Position numbers and translations under genes: made by a program. From Comamonas odontotermitis (GTDB lineage Bacteria; Pseudomonadota; Gammaproteobacteria; Burkholderiales; Burkholderiaceae_C), in assembly GCF_020080045.1 (NCBI RefSeq), contig NZ_CP083451.1:1426001-1490000 (forward strand): a stretch of DNA of 64,000 bases, in the 5' to 3' direction. Under the pieces are notes generated by a model. It had not been told where the DNA came from. It did not search any database and saw only the letters and a program-made list of their open reading frames with translations. This document shows positions 16,684 through 24,253 of this stretch, piece by piece; position 1 is the stretch's first letter, and every line of letters starts with the position of its first letter.

Positions 16684-16903
16684 GGCCAAAGGCCGGTTCC
16701 CAGGCGGGCGCGGCCATCTCCTTCTTATCTTTCCCTTCAATGAAGGCGCGGACGACAACTGGGCGCCCTGCGGCGTTCAAGTGGAAGGGTATTTTCATTG
16801 AGCGCAGACAGTCTGCTTGCCGTTGCTCGCGTGTGCGTCCGGGCTTGCCGCCTCTGACGCCTGTGAGTTCTTTGATTTCATCTGAAGTGAGAAACAGGGT
16901 CAT
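16676..16903 (-). CDS. DUF4224 protein, probable excisionase-type partner of the integrase
   Basis: 75 aa. FLTSDEIKELTGVRGGKPG then IPFHLNAAGRPVVVR is the DUF4224 pattern, a small helix-turn-helix-like protein found beside phage integrases. GGAGG sits 7 nt before ATG 16903; ATG 16909 is too close to it. Its end overlaps the integrase start. A terminator-like hairpin immediately upstream may limit integrase expression from the early transcript. Confidence 0.7.
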   Translation of the reverse strand: MTLFLTSDEIKELTGVRGGKPGRTREQRQADCLRSMKIPFHLNAAGRPVVVRAFIEGKDKKEMAAPAWEPAFGHG

Positions 16904-16914
16904 ATCCATTCCTC

Positions 16915-16942
16915 CAAAAAAGAACCCCGCTCATTGGCGGGG
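16915..16942 (-). terminator. intrinsic terminator just before the DUF4224/integrase genes
   Basis: Read leftward, CCCCGC and GCGGGG pair across six bases, followed by TTCTTTTTT and directly by the GGAGGA ribosome site of the DUF4224 gene. It should attenuate read-through from the early operon into int unless antitermination acts. Confidence 0.75.
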
Positions 16943-17011
16943 CTCGGGTTCGTCTTGTTCGGGGAGGGGTGCTCGTTTGTCACCCCATTTGCGGGAGCGT
17001 TTGGTGGTCAT
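16931..17011 (-). CDS. possible 26-aa basic/acidic peptide
   Basis: ATG at 17011 overlaps the stop of the upstream gene (ATGA). The peptide begins MTTKRSRKWGDKR and ends EPEPRQ, with its stop inside the downstream terminator stem. The translational overlap matches the style of this operon. No function known. Confidence 0.4.
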   Translation of the reverse strand: MTTKRSRKWGDKRAPLPEQDEPEPRQ

Positions 17012-17358
17012 GTGACTTTGCCCCCAGCCTCCTTGATTGCGGCCAGAACGGCATCAAGCTTGTCTTTTGGGCATTCAAGGGTTCCGTAGGCTGTGTTTTG
17101 TGTTTTCCGCCAGCGCCTGAAATAGGCCTCGAAACTCGTGCCGTCTTCACCGGGCCAAGGCGCTCGTCCGGGACCAGAATAGAAGACTACTCCGCCCGCG
17201 ATCGAAACTGCCAGAGCGTCTGGGATTTCGGAAATTTCGTCTTCTTGAGAGCCGTCCTTTGACAGAATCAGCACATCCTCATGCCACACGCCATCCAGCC
17301 AAAAGCTGGGGTCGTTGTAGAAGCGCTTGAGCTCGGCGCCAGTTGTCTTGGTTGTCAT
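17008..17358 (-). CDS. phage hypothetical protein
   Basis: 116 aa, acidic. Contains GVWHEDVLILSKDG and FEAYFRRWRKTQNT. No family recognised. It is part of the leftward early operon, 29 nt after the previous stop, with no strong ribosome site. Confidence 0.6.
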   Translation of the reverse strand: MTTKTTGAELKRFYNDPSFWLDGVWHEDVLILSKDGSQEDEISEIPDALAVSIAGGVVFYSGPGRAPWPGEDGTSFEAYFRRWRKTQNTAYGTLECPKDKLDAVLAAIKEAGGKVT

Positions 17359-17387
17359 ATTTTTTCTCAGTGATAGTTGGAAGTTGT

Positions 17388-17882
17388 TTACATGCGAGGA
17401 GATGGCCCGCCGTCCTGCACTGGCAGTGGCTCCCGCTCAGGTGGGGGAGGGGCGGCTGAGAGCATGGCTGACCAGCAGTCATGGCAGGGAAGCACCCATG
17501 TTTTGGTGTTGCCTGCTTTGATCATTTCCTCAGTCGGCTCCATTGGCACCAGGCGCCACCCATCCGGCACAGCCTGCCGCGCTGATAGCTGGGCCAACTG
17601 CTCGCGCGCATCGATGTTCAGTCGATTGGCCATGTCCAGGCGCTGGGTTAGAGCGGTGACTTGCTGCTCGGCTGCTGCGGCGCGGTTGGTCTGGGAGGCG
17701 CGCTCGGCCTTGAACTGCTGTATCTCTCCAATCAACACTTCGAGGTCAGAGGTAAGCAAAATCGCTTCAGATGATTCGCCCGCGTCGAAGCCGTGGATGT
17801 GATCTTTATCCAGGCCCCTGGATTGCTTTCGGCGGTCGATGTAGGTCTGCACCCGCTGCTGTGCTTCGGTCGTGTCGGTCAT
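17388..17882 (-). CDS. phage hypothetical protein with coiled coil and PDGWRLVP motif
   Basis: 164 aa. Residues of roughly 45-100 are heptad-like and Gln/Ala-rich, suggesting a coiled coil. The C-terminal VPDGWRLVPMEPTEEMI is a motif common in small phage early proteins. Its start overlaps the upstream stop by four bases (ATGA), showing translational coupling. Function unknown. Confidence 0.6.
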   Translation of the reverse strand: MTDTTEAQQRVQTYIDRRKQSRGLDKDHIHGFDAGESSEAILLTSDLEVLIGEIQQFKAERASQTNRAAAAEQQVTALTQRLDMANRLNIDAREQLAQLSARQAVPDGWRLVPMEPTEEMIKAGNTKTWVLPCHDCWSAMLSAAPPPPEREPLPVQDGGPSPRM

Positions 17883-18121
17883 TCCCGCTTCTCCTGTGTG
17901 ATCGCAAGCGCTTGCTCTGCGCTTCTGAGTGCGTCGCGCTTGTTGTCTTCGCTTCCCCAGGCGTTAGGCTGAAAGAATGTGTGCATGTCGGAAAGCGCAG
18001 ACTCCAGTTCTATAGCGCGGGCGAAGAGCTTATTGAATTCGACGGCACTGACATAGAAGCCTAGGCCTTCAATAACTTGGCACTCTGTTCTTCCGTCCGC
18101 TGCGTATACCTTGTCGGTCAT
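17879..18121 (-). CDS. phage hypothetical protein
   Basis: 80 aa starting MTDKVYAADGRTECQVIEG. It is coupled on both sides by ATGA overlaps (18118-18121 and 17879-17882). A longer frame upstream is arginine/proline-rich noise from the ASCH gene. No family recognised. Confidence 0.6.
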   Translation of the reverse strand: MTDKVYAADGRTECQVIEGLGFYVSAVEFNKLFARAIELESALSDMHTFFQPNAWGSEDNKRDALRSAEQALAITQEKRE

Positions 18122-18396
18122 GGGGCCCTCACATCGATGGCGTAAACCTGCACTGCTTCCAGGCCGAAGTGCTGGTGGGTGATGGTCTTGATCGTGAAGC
18201 CGCGCCAAGGGCGCACCAGGCGCCTGGCGTGGTCGCCTCGGGCGGGGTAGCCCAGGGTCAGCACGATCTCGTTGTAGGTGCGGCCCTCCAGGCGCTTGGC
18301 CCAGTGTGGTGTGCACAGCCTGAATTCCTCGGTCTTGGTGCCGTCTCGGATGGCCTCGAAGTATTCCCGCTTGAGAGGGAGGTGAAGGGTTGTCAT
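18118..18396 (-). CDS. ASCH/PUA-like domain protein
   Basis: 92 aa. LPLKREYFEAIRDGTKTEEFR...YNEIVLTLGYP is the ASCH pattern, a small PUA-like RNA-binding fold (LKxxyfxxIxxGxKxxEfR). The start is ATG 18396, overlapping the upstream zinc-ribbon-like gene by four bases. A role in RNA or nucleotide binding is inferred from the fold. Confidence 0.7.
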   Translation of the reverse strand: MTTLHLPLKREYFEAIRDGTKTEEFRLCTPHWAKRLEGRTYNEIVLTLGYPARGDHARRLVRPWRGFTIKTITHQHFGLEAVQVYAIDVRAP

Positions 18397-18647
18397 GGCG
18401 CCTCTTTCCGGCGATGTGAGTGGTTCATGAACCCCCACCCACCGCTGGGCTTGGTGGTGTCGGAGTGGCCTTCACAGTTTGGGCACAAGGGAGCGCCGCA
18501 AACGAACTGGCCGGTGTGGTCGCATTCGTGGGTGGCCTGCTCACCGCAGACGGTGCATTTGACTGCCTTGTGCTTTTCGCAGTGGTTCCCCTCGCAGGCA
18601 GCTTTGCATTGGCCGATCCACGAAAGAACGTAGGTGCATTGGGTCAT
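18393..18647 (-). CDS. cysteine-rich small zinc-binding phage protein
   Basis: 84 aa with eight or more cysteines: CKAACEGNHCEKHK, CTVCGEQATHEC and CGAPLCPNC. The spacing suggests two zinc sites of knuckle or B-box type. Coupled to both neighbours by ATGA overlaps. Function unknown. Confidence 0.6.
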   Translation of the reverse strand: MTQCTYVLSWIGQCKAACEGNHCEKHKAVKCTVCGEQATHECDHTGQFVCGAPLCPNCEGHSDTTKPSGGWGFMNHSHRRKEAP

Positions 18648-18811
18648 GGTGCCTCCTTGGGGGCGGGCTCATCTTCGTTATCAATCTCAATCACCATGTG
18701 CATGAAATGAATCTCGTTGTTCGGCACATTGAAGAGCCAGTTGAAGAATGCGACGAATGCGGACGCTAATGGATCGAGGCCGAGGCGTCGCAGTGCTTGG
18801 TAGCGTGTCAC
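18644..18811 (-). CDS. 55-aa phage protein, GTG start
   Basis: GTG at 18811 overlaps the upstream stop (GTGA) and the stop overlaps the next ATG (ATGA), so it fills an otherwise empty 160-nt gap in a tightly coupled operon. The protein reads MTRYQALRRLGLDPLASAF then FFNWLFNVPNNEIHFMHM with an acidic tail. No family recognised. Confidence 0.55.
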   Translation of the reverse strand: MTRYQALRRLGLDPLASAFVAFFNWLFNVPNNEIHFMHMVIEIDNEDEPAPKEAP

Positions 18812-19107
18812 TCTTCCTCCTTCTTGGCCTGGGCGGGCTGGCCCTCCCTCTGTTGGGCGCGCTGGGCATCTTGAAGTACGGTTTCTATTTCAACGCCGTG
18901 ATGAATAGCGCGCAGAGTGAGTTGACCTCCAAAGCGCTTGTGCAAATCGGCGGCAATGTCTTCCTGATAGCCCTCGCGGTGTAAGGCACAGGCCGTCTTT
19001 ATGTGCTCAACAAACACCTTGCCCTGGTGCTGCAGTTCCAGGCTATAGACGATCTGCTCGCCATTGGCTGGACATGCAGCCACGAATGTGTAGCGGTAGG
19101 TATTCAA
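18808..19107 (-). CDS. phage hypothetical protein, TTG start
   Basis: 99 aa starting LNTYRYTFVAACPANGEQI (TTG read as Met) with AAGGAA upstream. The TTG overlaps the stop of the 19104-19850 gene (TTGA). The C-terminal 25 residues are Gln/Ala/Lys/Glu-rich. Probably a small soluble protein; no family recognised. Confidence 0.6.
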   Translation of the reverse strand: MNTYRYTFVAACPANGEQIVYSLELQHQGKVFVEHIKTACALHREGYQEDIAADLHKRFGGQLTLRAIHHGVEIETVLQDAQRAQQREGQPAQAKKEEE

Positions 19108-19850
19108 AGCAGAGTTCCTTGTTCTGGCTCCAGTAGGGCCGGTGCTGACTCCCACGTAGCAGGAGCGTTGTGAGCTTCAATCCGAGCGCGCATGACAGCG
19201 GCGCGGGCTTCTTTTGTCGGCGGTGTGTAAGTGCCGCGCCATGCTTGGTCGATGCCGATATTTCGACCGATATTGGTGCTATCCGCGCTCGCAAATGGCA
19301 GGCGCGAGAACACAGCGGGGTTGAGCATCCGTAATCCATGCAAGCGCACGCCGGGGCGGCCCTGGTCGTCACAGACGACGGCCATGGCTTCGGAGATACG
19401 GCGCCACCACTCTGCTGTGCCGACCACTGCGTATTCGCCAGAACTGCCGATACAGATGCGGTGCCAGTCGGCGGCCAGGCGTTCCAGTCGGTCCAAGCCT
19501 TCGTGCATGTGCCAGACCGGAGCGCCGAACCAGCGCGGCAGCGGCCACTCAGCGAGCAGAGCGTCGTTCGCAGCCTCATCGCCATCGATTACGTCGGGGA
19601 TCACGGCAAAGTCGCATGAAGGGATGAGTAGCGCATCGCCAGCCCAGGCGTAGAACCCGCTCCAGTCACTGACTGGCTGGCCAGACTTCCACGCCGAGAA
19701 CGCACCGTTGTCCACGGCGAACGACTGGCAAACGCTGGCCACCAAGCCCAAGTTTCGCGGTTCGGCGAATGAAACGAAGCCGTGCCCGGCCTGTAGCACT
19801 TGCGCGGCGGCAGTTTCAGGCGTGATGGGGAGGCCGTGATAGTGGATCAC
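19104..19850 (-). CDS. phage protein resembling TGT/DpdA-like TIM barrels
   Basis: 248 aa, GTG start. Conserved-looking blocks: MIHYHGLPITP, VSFAEPRNLG, FAVDNGAFSAWKSG, FAVIPDVIDGDE, WHMHEGLDRLERLA, ICIGSSGEYAV and VRLHGLRM...FASADSTNIGRN. The pattern of an N-terminal 'DNGAFS', a central 'IGSSGEY' and a late 'HG...DS' recalls the tRNA-guanine transglycosylase superfamily, including the phage DpdA enzymes that insert deazaguanines into DNA. I am not certain of the link. No queuosine-biosynthesis genes are nearby. Confidence 0.45.
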   Translation of the reverse strand: MIHYHGLPITPETAAAQVLQAGHGFVSFAEPRNLGLVASVCQSFAVDNGAFSAWKSGQPVSDWSGFYAWAGDALLIPSCDFAVIPDVIDGDEAANDALLAEWPLPRWFGAPVWHMHEGLDRLERLAADWHRICIGSSGEYAVVGTAEWWRRISEAMAVVCDDQGRPGVRLHGLRMLNPAVFSRLPFASADSTNIGRNIGIDQAWRGTYTPPTKEARAAVMRARIEAHNAPATWESAPALLEPEQGTLL

Positions 19851-19853
19851 CTG

Positions 19854-21029
19854 TCACATCCCCTTCGCGGCATTGCCGCCTTCCTGGGCTGCAGCCATGG
19901 CGGCGTCGATTGCAGCTGCGTCTTTGCAGTGGCTGATGCGAAGCGAGTCCATGTCGATGTGATCGCATGCCAATTCAAGCGCATGCAGCAGTAGCGCATC
20001 GGCGGGCTTTGCGTTTGCGGCTGCCGGTGTGGCACGGTAGGCTGCAATAGCTGCGCGTGCTTTGATCATTGACGCATCGCTTGGTGCGCCGTCGAAGTCG
20101 AGCGACTCGCACACATCGACCATGGATTCCAGCGCCTCAAGCAGCGCGTCTGCTGCAGGCGCTGCTGGTGCCGCATCCAGCGCATCAGCGGGCTGGGCCT
20201 GGGGTGCTGTGTAGAGCGGCGTCCAGTCGAAGTGATCTGGACAAGGCGCAAGCACCACCCCATCTTCCCGGCCAATGCGTAGATCATCTGCAGATTGCCC
20301 GGCTGGCTTGAACCAGAAGTCGCCAAAGCTGTCTCCATGCCTCTTGTAACGCCACGCCACCGGCTCGGCCTGCACCTCTGTCTGGGGTGGTGTAACTGGG
20401 CTGTTTGCAATCGCGTACATCAGTGCAGCATGTTCATCTACAAACTGAGCGAAGGCAGATTCTGGGATGCGCGCATCAAGGTCCCCTTGAGACTCATTGA
20501 TAGGCTCTGCTGCGCTGTGCAGAGCCGACATTGCATCTTTGGCGCGCATCAGAGCGGCTTGCTGCCAGTCGATCAGAGAGGAAAGGTGACCGATGGAAGC
20601 AGTCAATCCAACTATCTCAACATCGCGCACATCTGGCTCCGCCAGGTCACCTGCCGAGGAACCCTCGGTAGCTGGAAGTGCTGGGGTGGCGGCAATGGCG
20701 GCGTGCAGCGAGAAGCCAGTCCAGGCGGCCTGCACCCACGGGCTGGCGTACTGTCCGTCATGACACTCCAGGCTTGCATGCGGGCAGTGCTTGCGTATCT
20801 CCAAGGCAAAGGCCTCACGCTGATCATGCACAGCCATCGCTGCGGGCGCCTGTGCTGCCACGGCCTGGGAGGCCAAGTGGGAAGTACATGCATCCCAAGC
20901 GTCTTCTGCTATCCCTTTTGGATTTGTGCAGTCAATGCCGCCGTGGTTATCACAAGCGTCGTTGTGGTAATCCGAATACCACTTTTCAAATGCATTAAGG
21001 GGCGCGGAGGATGGGGTAGGTTCAGCCAT
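19854..21029 (-). CDS. large phage hypothetical protein with PVAWRYK motif
   Basis: 391 aa starting at ATG 21029 (MAEPTPSS). It is Ala-rich with several low-complexity stretches. AEPVAWRYKRHG and DWTPLYTAPQAQ are motifs seen in many small phage early proteins of unknown role, and LLEALESMVDVCESLDF is similar. It looks like a mosaic of such segments. Three bases separate it from the next gene. Confidence 0.55.
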   Translation of the reverse strand: MAEPTPSSAPLNAFEKWYSDYHNDACDNHGGIDCTNPKGIAEDAWDACTSHLASQAVAAQAPAAMAVHDQREAFALEIRKHCPHASLECHDGQYASPWVQAAWTGFSLHAAIAATPALPATEGSSAGDLAEPDVRDVEIVGLTASIGHLSSLIDWQQAALMRAKDAMSALHSAAEPINESQGDLDARIPESAFAQFVDEHAALMYAIANSPVTPPQTEVQAEPVAWRYKRHGDSFGDFWFKPAGQSADDLRIGREDGVVLAPCPDHFDWTPLYTAPQAQPADALDAAPAAPAADALLEALESMVDVCESLDFDGAPSDASMIKARAAIAAYRATPAAANAKPADALLLHALELACDHIDMDSLRISHCKDAAAIDAAMAAAQEGGNAAKGM

Positions 21030-21086
21030 GGTGGGCTCCAAAATGAAGAGCCCGCCGTGATTGCTCAGGGCGGGCTGCGAATAGGT

Positions 21087-21115
21087 GCCCACTGTGGGCG
21101 GTAGACTAGCGGGCT
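21087..21115 (+). promoter_or_regulatory. operator-like palindrome and -10 element in front of 21116
   Basis: GCCCACTGTGGGC (21087-21099) is a 13-bp palindrome. It is followed by TAGACT at 21102-21107, a plausible -10 box, with the ATG eight bases later. A transcript from here would be nearly leaderless. No clear -35 is visible. Confidence 0.45.
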
Positions 21116-21373
21116 ATGACCCTCTACGACTCGATGCTTGGCGCTCTACGTGAGCACTGGAAAGCCAACGGCAATGCCTATCCGCAGTGCTTTGAACTGA
21201 CCAAGATTGCCCTTGATGACTTGAATGCAGGCCGGACTCTGATCAGGAAGTCTGTTGGACTGAAGCCGCTTGAAGGCAATGACTTCAACGAGTTCCACGG
21301 CGTCAAACTCGTAGTCGGAGAGAGCAATGCGCTGGTTGCAAAGGATGGGACGCGGGTTCCTCTGCAGGCCTGA
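21116..21373 (+). CDS. phage hypothetical protein read against the early operon
   Basis: 85 aa: MTLYDSMLGALREHWKANG then KSVGLKPLEGNDFNEFHGVKLV. No ribosome site precedes the ATG, but a -10 box lies where transcription would begin at or near the start codon. It is a rightward gene inside a leftward operon, so it is probably separately expressed. Family unknown. Confidence 0.6.
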   Translation: MTLYDSMLGALREHWKANGNAYPQCFELTKIALDDLNAGRTLIRKSVGLKPLEGNDFNEFHGVKLVVGESNALVAKDGTRVPLQA

Positions 21374-21378
21374 AGCTG

Positions 21379-21402
21379 GAAAAAGAAACACCCCGGCAGT
21401 GC
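21379..21402 (-). terminator. intrinsic terminator between the SSB-like gene and the 19854 gene
   Basis: Leftward reading gives ACACCCCG and CGGGGTGT pairing across six bases, then TTTCTTTTT. It sits inside the leftward early operon, so downstream genes would need antitermination or another promoter. Confidence 0.7.
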
Positions 21403-21465
21403 GGGGTGTGGAATAAAAAGGCCGACTCTCACGAAAGTTCAGGAACTGGAAAAAGGAGGAGTGAT

Positions 21466-21522
21466 ATGAGGTCGGCTGAGAAACCTAACTCCATGATTAA
21501 CAAACGTTTAATTGTTAATTGA
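21466..21522 (+). CDS. possible 18-aa peptide with a very strong ribosome site
   Basis: AAAAAGGAGGAGTGAT precedes ATG 21466, giving a near-perfect Shine-Dalgarno. The frame is 18 codons (MRSAEKPNSM...). An inverted repeat ATTAACAA/TTGTTAAT (21496-21519) lies inside it. It could be a leader peptide or simply a stray site; nothing obvious follows on this strand. Confidence 0.3.
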   Translation: MRSAEKPNSMINKRLIVN

Positions 21523-21618
21523 TCCTGGATGGACTGCAGTTTGCCAAATCAAAAAACTCGCATATGTGCTGAGTTTTCCAATGTTGATGTCGGCTAATTC
21601 CTACACACTCTCCGTGCT

Positions 21619-21912
21619 TCAAAATGGCACATCGCTGTCATCGCCGTAGTCGTCTCGTGATGTCTGTTGGGGTGCTGCAGTACGGCTGTGTTGGCCTGGC
21701 CGTTCGTGGTTGCCGCCTGGTTGCTTGTCCTTGCGCTTCAAAGAGAGGCTGAGAAATGGATTGCCGTTCTGTGATTGCTTGATCCAGCCGTCGACGAAGT
21801 ATTCCACCCCTTCCACATTCAGTGTGCCAGTGCGATCAGGTTTGCGATCGCCTTCTTGCTTGCGGTCGTTCACGAACATAACGCCGCGGTTGGTGTTGTC
21901 GTATCCAGTCAT
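21619..21912 (-). CDS. SSB-like single-stranded DNA-binding protein
   Basis: 97 aa. A short beta-rich region (TGTLNVEGVEYFVDGWIKQS, then PFLSLSLKRKD) is followed by a disordered Gln/Gly-rich linker and the acidic tip DDSDVPF. That tip copies the partner-recruiting tail of bacterial SSB proteins. It lies 41 nt downstream of the YqaJ exonuclease gene, supporting a role in phage recombination. The core is shorter than a full OB fold in classical SSB, so the binding activity is inferred. Confidence 0.6.
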   Translation of the reverse strand: MTGYDNTNRGVMFVNDRKQEGDRKPDRTGTLNVEGVEYFVDGWIKQSQNGNPFLSLSLKRKDKQPGGNHERPGQHSRTAAPQQTSRDDYGDDSDVPF

Positions 21913-21953
21913 GGTTTGCCTTTCTTCCCTCCAGCCTTCCCGGAGGGTGTTGA

Positions 21954-22568
21954 TTAACGGATGTTGTTCAGGATTTGGTGGACGAGTCCGATGAAGTCTG
22001 CTCGGCGCTGCCTGAGGCGCTCGATATCTGCGGTGTAGTCACTGCGGTGCAGTCGGTGCACGATGAGCTGCTTGCCCTCTTTGAACTCGCCGCAGTAGCT
22101 GATGAAGTCCACCCAGTCACGGGTGGTGCAGTCAAGATGGCCAATGAGCTGCCAGCGGTAAGCCGGGTCAAATGACTGGCGCATCAAGGTGGCGTAGTGG
22201 ACTGCCGCGGTAACCGACTTGATTTCAACGACTCCATCATCCCCGACCAGCCCGTCTGGAGAGTCGCCATAGTCCCCCCAGTCAAAAAAGCCTCCATTGC
22301 CTACGCTGACGAAGTTCTCCTCCTCGTAGAGCATGCGGGCAATCGGCTCTTGCTCATGGCCGCGCTCGGTGTGCTCGCTGGAGAAGCTGTACTCGGCCTT
22401 GCGCCCGGTATCGATTTCCAAAGCAATCTGCAGAGCATATTTTTTAGCGGGTTCACCGAAGGCTTTGCCATCATTCGCCATGAAGAGGCCAAAGCTAGAG
22501 CAGGTGGCTTTGCCGAGACGGAGGGCTAACCAAGCCTCGGTGTTCTGCTGCACATCATGAAACTGCAT
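21954..22568 (-). CDS. YqaJ-type viral recombinase exonuclease
   Basis: 204-aa PD-(D/E)XK exonuclease like lambda Exo. MQFHDVQQNTEAWLALRLGK is the typical opening, GHEQEPIAR the first conserved block, DSPDGLVGDDGVVEIKSV carries the catalytic Asp, Glu and Lys, and YRWQLIGHLDCT follows. The start is ATG 22568, overlapping the upstream stop by 14 nt. It would resect double-stranded ends for annealing-based recombination. The gene upstream is probably its partner. Confidence 0.88.
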   Translation of the reverse strand: MQFHDVQQNTEAWLALRLGKATCSSFGLFMANDGKAFGEPAKKYALQIALEIDTGRKAEYSFSSEHTERGHEQEPIARMLYEEENFVSVGNGGFFDWGDYGDSPDGLVGDDGVVEIKSVTAAVHYATLMRQSFDPAYRWQLIGHLDCTTRDWVDFISYCGEFKEGKQLIVHRLHRSDYTADIERLRQRRADFIGLVHQILNNIR

Positions 22569-23073
22569 CGGCTTGCTCCGCACATTCACGCGCAATCTGT
22601 TCCTGGTGCTCCGCGCTCATATCAACACGGGCAAGCACTTGACCTAGGTGTCCGTCTCGGCGATATGCTGTTTTGGCATTCTCCCAGCCCTTCGCATTGG
22701 CTGGAGTCAGAACCTTTTTCTCGGGAGTGAATGGGCTGATGCGCAAGCCCTCTACCGATTCTTTGCCAAAGCGTACGTTGTGATCCACATAGACCGTGAT
22801 CCTGATGTTCTGCCAGTCGTCAATGAATGGCGACCCGGTCAACTGACGCATAGTCTTGCTGTTGGTGGCATTCAGGATCATTGGCTTAAGCTTCTCGCCC
22901 GGGCGCAGATCGCGCTCGGCAAAGAAGGCCGTGTTGAAGAGATCCTTGGTCTTCTTTGTCTTGTCCGCCTCCAGGGATACGCGGGCCACAGTGAGAACGG
23001 TTGGCTCTACGATGTCAGCGCTACTCAGGTAGGGGGAGTCGAAGGCTTTCCGATAATGGGTTTTCTCGCTCAT
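22555..23073 (-). CDS. conserved phage protein upstream of the exonuclease, possible DNA-binding or annealing partner
   Basis: 172 aa starting MSEKTHYRKAFDSPYLSSAD. LKPMILNATNSKTMRQLTGS, VYVDHNVRFGKESVEGLRIS and WENAKTAYRRDG look like strongly conserved blocks, and I recall similar proteins beside YqaJ exonucleases in other betaproteobacterial phages. It may be a single-strand annealing or ssDNA-binding protein, but no known recombinase motif is visible. Confidence 0.6.
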   Translation of the reverse strand: MSEKTHYRKAFDSPYLSSADIVEPTVLTVARVSLEADKTKKTKDLFNTAFFAERDLRPGEKLKPMILNATNSKTMRQLTGSPFIDDWQNIRITVYVDHNVRFGKESVEGLRISPFTPEKKVLTPANAKGWENAKTAYRRDGHLGQVLARVDMSAEHQEQIARECAEQADAVS

Positions 23074-23081
23074 ATGCTTCC

Positions 23082-23192
23082 TTAACTTGCCAGCCTTGCC
23101 TGCGCCACGCACACAATCAGTAGGGCAGTGGCGAGTAGAAATAGAAAGGGCGGCTTACGAGGCCGCCCTAGTTGGAATGGTTGGTAGATCAT
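23082..23192 (-). CDS. small membrane peptide
   Basis: 36 aa with a C-terminal hydrophobic helix (PPFLFLLATALLIVCVAQA). Its ATG overlaps the stop of the preceding 49-aa ORF (ATGA), in keeping with the operon's coupled style. Confidence 0.45.
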   Translation of the reverse strand: MIYQPFQLGRPRKPPFLFLLATALLIVCVAQARLAS

Positions 23193-23338
23193 TGTTTGTT
23201 CTGCAGCGCGATCAGGCGCCGGTACTTGTCGAATGTCTTGCGGATGTCGGTTGCTACAGCCGGGGTGTAGCGGTTGGCCTTCTGTCCTGGCAGTGGGCAA
23301 AGAGGGCGGTTGGGCATGGTGAGCATTGGGGTTTCCAT
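23189..23338 (-). CDS. 49-aa phage protein
   Basis: METPMLTMPNRPLCPLPGQK then NRYTPAVATDIRKTFDKYRR. GGGAGG lies seven bases before ATG 23338, and the stop overlaps the next ATG. The charged C-terminal half could be a DNA-binding helix. Family unknown. Confidence 0.5.
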   Translation of the reverse strand: METPMLTMPNRPLCPLPGQKANRYTPAVATDIRKTFDKYRRLIALQNKQ

Positions 23339-23352
23339 GATGCCTCCCGTTG

Positions 23353-23487
23353 TCAAAGCTGGATGATCTTCACCTTGGAGCGTTCGCCCAGGTTCATGCT
23401 GAGTACGAGGTCATATGCCTCCCATCGATCGATGCAAGGCACTTTAGCGAGGGTTGCATCGTTGATCCAAATCTCGTAGTAGTTCAT
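23353..23487 (-). CDS. 44-aa phage protein
   Basis: MNYYEIWINDATLAKVPCID then RWEAYDLVLSMNLGE. The ATG overlaps the upstream stop (ATGA). The stop lies 14 nt before the next gene. No family recognised. Confidence 0.5.
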   Translation of the reverse strand: MNYYEIWINDATLAKVPCIDRWEAYDLVLSMNLGERSKVKIIQL

Positions 23488-23699
23488 GATTTAGCTCTCC
23501 TCATCTGTGCCCGCTTGGTTGCCCATTTCTGCTCAGTAACGATTGCTGTAGCACGGTCGCTTGCAATCTCAGCATGCCCGCAGACATGACGGAAGCAGTA
23601 GCCGTTGCTGGCAATCAGGTCGCCGTCTTTGTCTTGGTAGGCGCGACTCTTACCCTTCCAATACGGCCAGTCGCGCGCCAAAATCTCAAGTAGAGTCAT
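23484..23699 (-). CDS. phage hypothetical protein, Cys/His-containing
   Basis: 71 aa: LLEILARDWPYWKGKSRAYQ then NGYCFRHVCGHAEIASDRA. The C/H/C/H cluster may bind a metal. Coupled to the downstream gene by ATGA. Function unknown. Confidence 0.55.
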   Translation of the reverse strand: MTLLEILARDWPYWKGKSRAYQDKDGDLIASNGYCFRHVCGHAEIASDRATAIVTEQKWATKRAQMRRAKS

Positions 23700-23700
23700 C

Positions 23701-24066
23701 TCACACCTCCTTGTATGTGGCGAGTGCAGCTCGGGCGCTCTTTTGCGTGTCCGAGTCTTGGTGTCCGGCCGGTTTGAGGAACTGATATGAAGCCTCCAAG
23801 TCTTGAAGAGTCTTCCGCAGTTCCCTGTACCCCTCCAGCAGCTCCCGAGGGCTCAGGCCGCACTCGTGAAAAACTGTTCCGGCCTCGGCGATGAGGGTTG
23901 CGCTGTCATCCGCTTCTGCGCTGTCGCCTTCAATTCGTGCAATCACCGGCCCGGGCGCTCCATTGCCTGATGGGGTCATGCGCGACCATATGGTCCAAGG
24001 GCTGAATCCTTCGTTGTCATCAGCAATCCAAGGCCCCGGCGTTGGTTTCAGCTTCTCACTCGTCAT
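23701..24066 (-). CDS. phage hypothetical protein with TPGPW motif
   Basis: 121 aa starting MTSEKLKPTPGPWIADD. The TPGPW opening and the following DDSATLIAEAG pattern recur in short phage early proteins (compare 25093-25407 in this window, which also opens with TPGPW). ATG 24066 is preferred over a TTG at 24072. Function unknown. Confidence 0.55.
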   Translation of the reverse strand: MTSEKLKPTPGPWIADDNEGFSPWTIWSRMTPSGNGAPGPVIARIEGDSAEADDSATLIAEAGTVFHECGLSPRELLEGYRELRKTLQDLEASYQFLKPAGHQDSDTQKSARAALATYKEV

Positions 24067-24253
24067 CTTCAATCCCCTTAACTTTGAATTCCCAGATCCC
24101 GGGGTTCACGATCGTGCTGGGCCGCAGGAGTGCTGCCAGAGCAGTGCTGGATGCATCGAAGAGTGGTATGAACTCGTCGTCATAGGGCGGTTTCACCAGC
24201 ACTTGCTGGCCGCTCGCTAGGGCCCGCAGGTAGGGCGCATTGGTGTGTTCCAT
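24056..24253 (-). CDS. phage hypothetical protein
   Basis: 65 aa: MEHTNAPYLRALASGQQVLV then KPPYDDEFIPLFDASSTALA. ATG 24253 shares bases with the upstream stop (TGATG). Overlaps the downstream gene by 11 nt. Function unknown. Confidence 0.55.
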   Translation of the reverse strand: MEHTNAPYLRALASGQQVLVKPPYDDEFIPLFDASSTALAALLRPSTIVNPGIWEFKVKGIEDDE

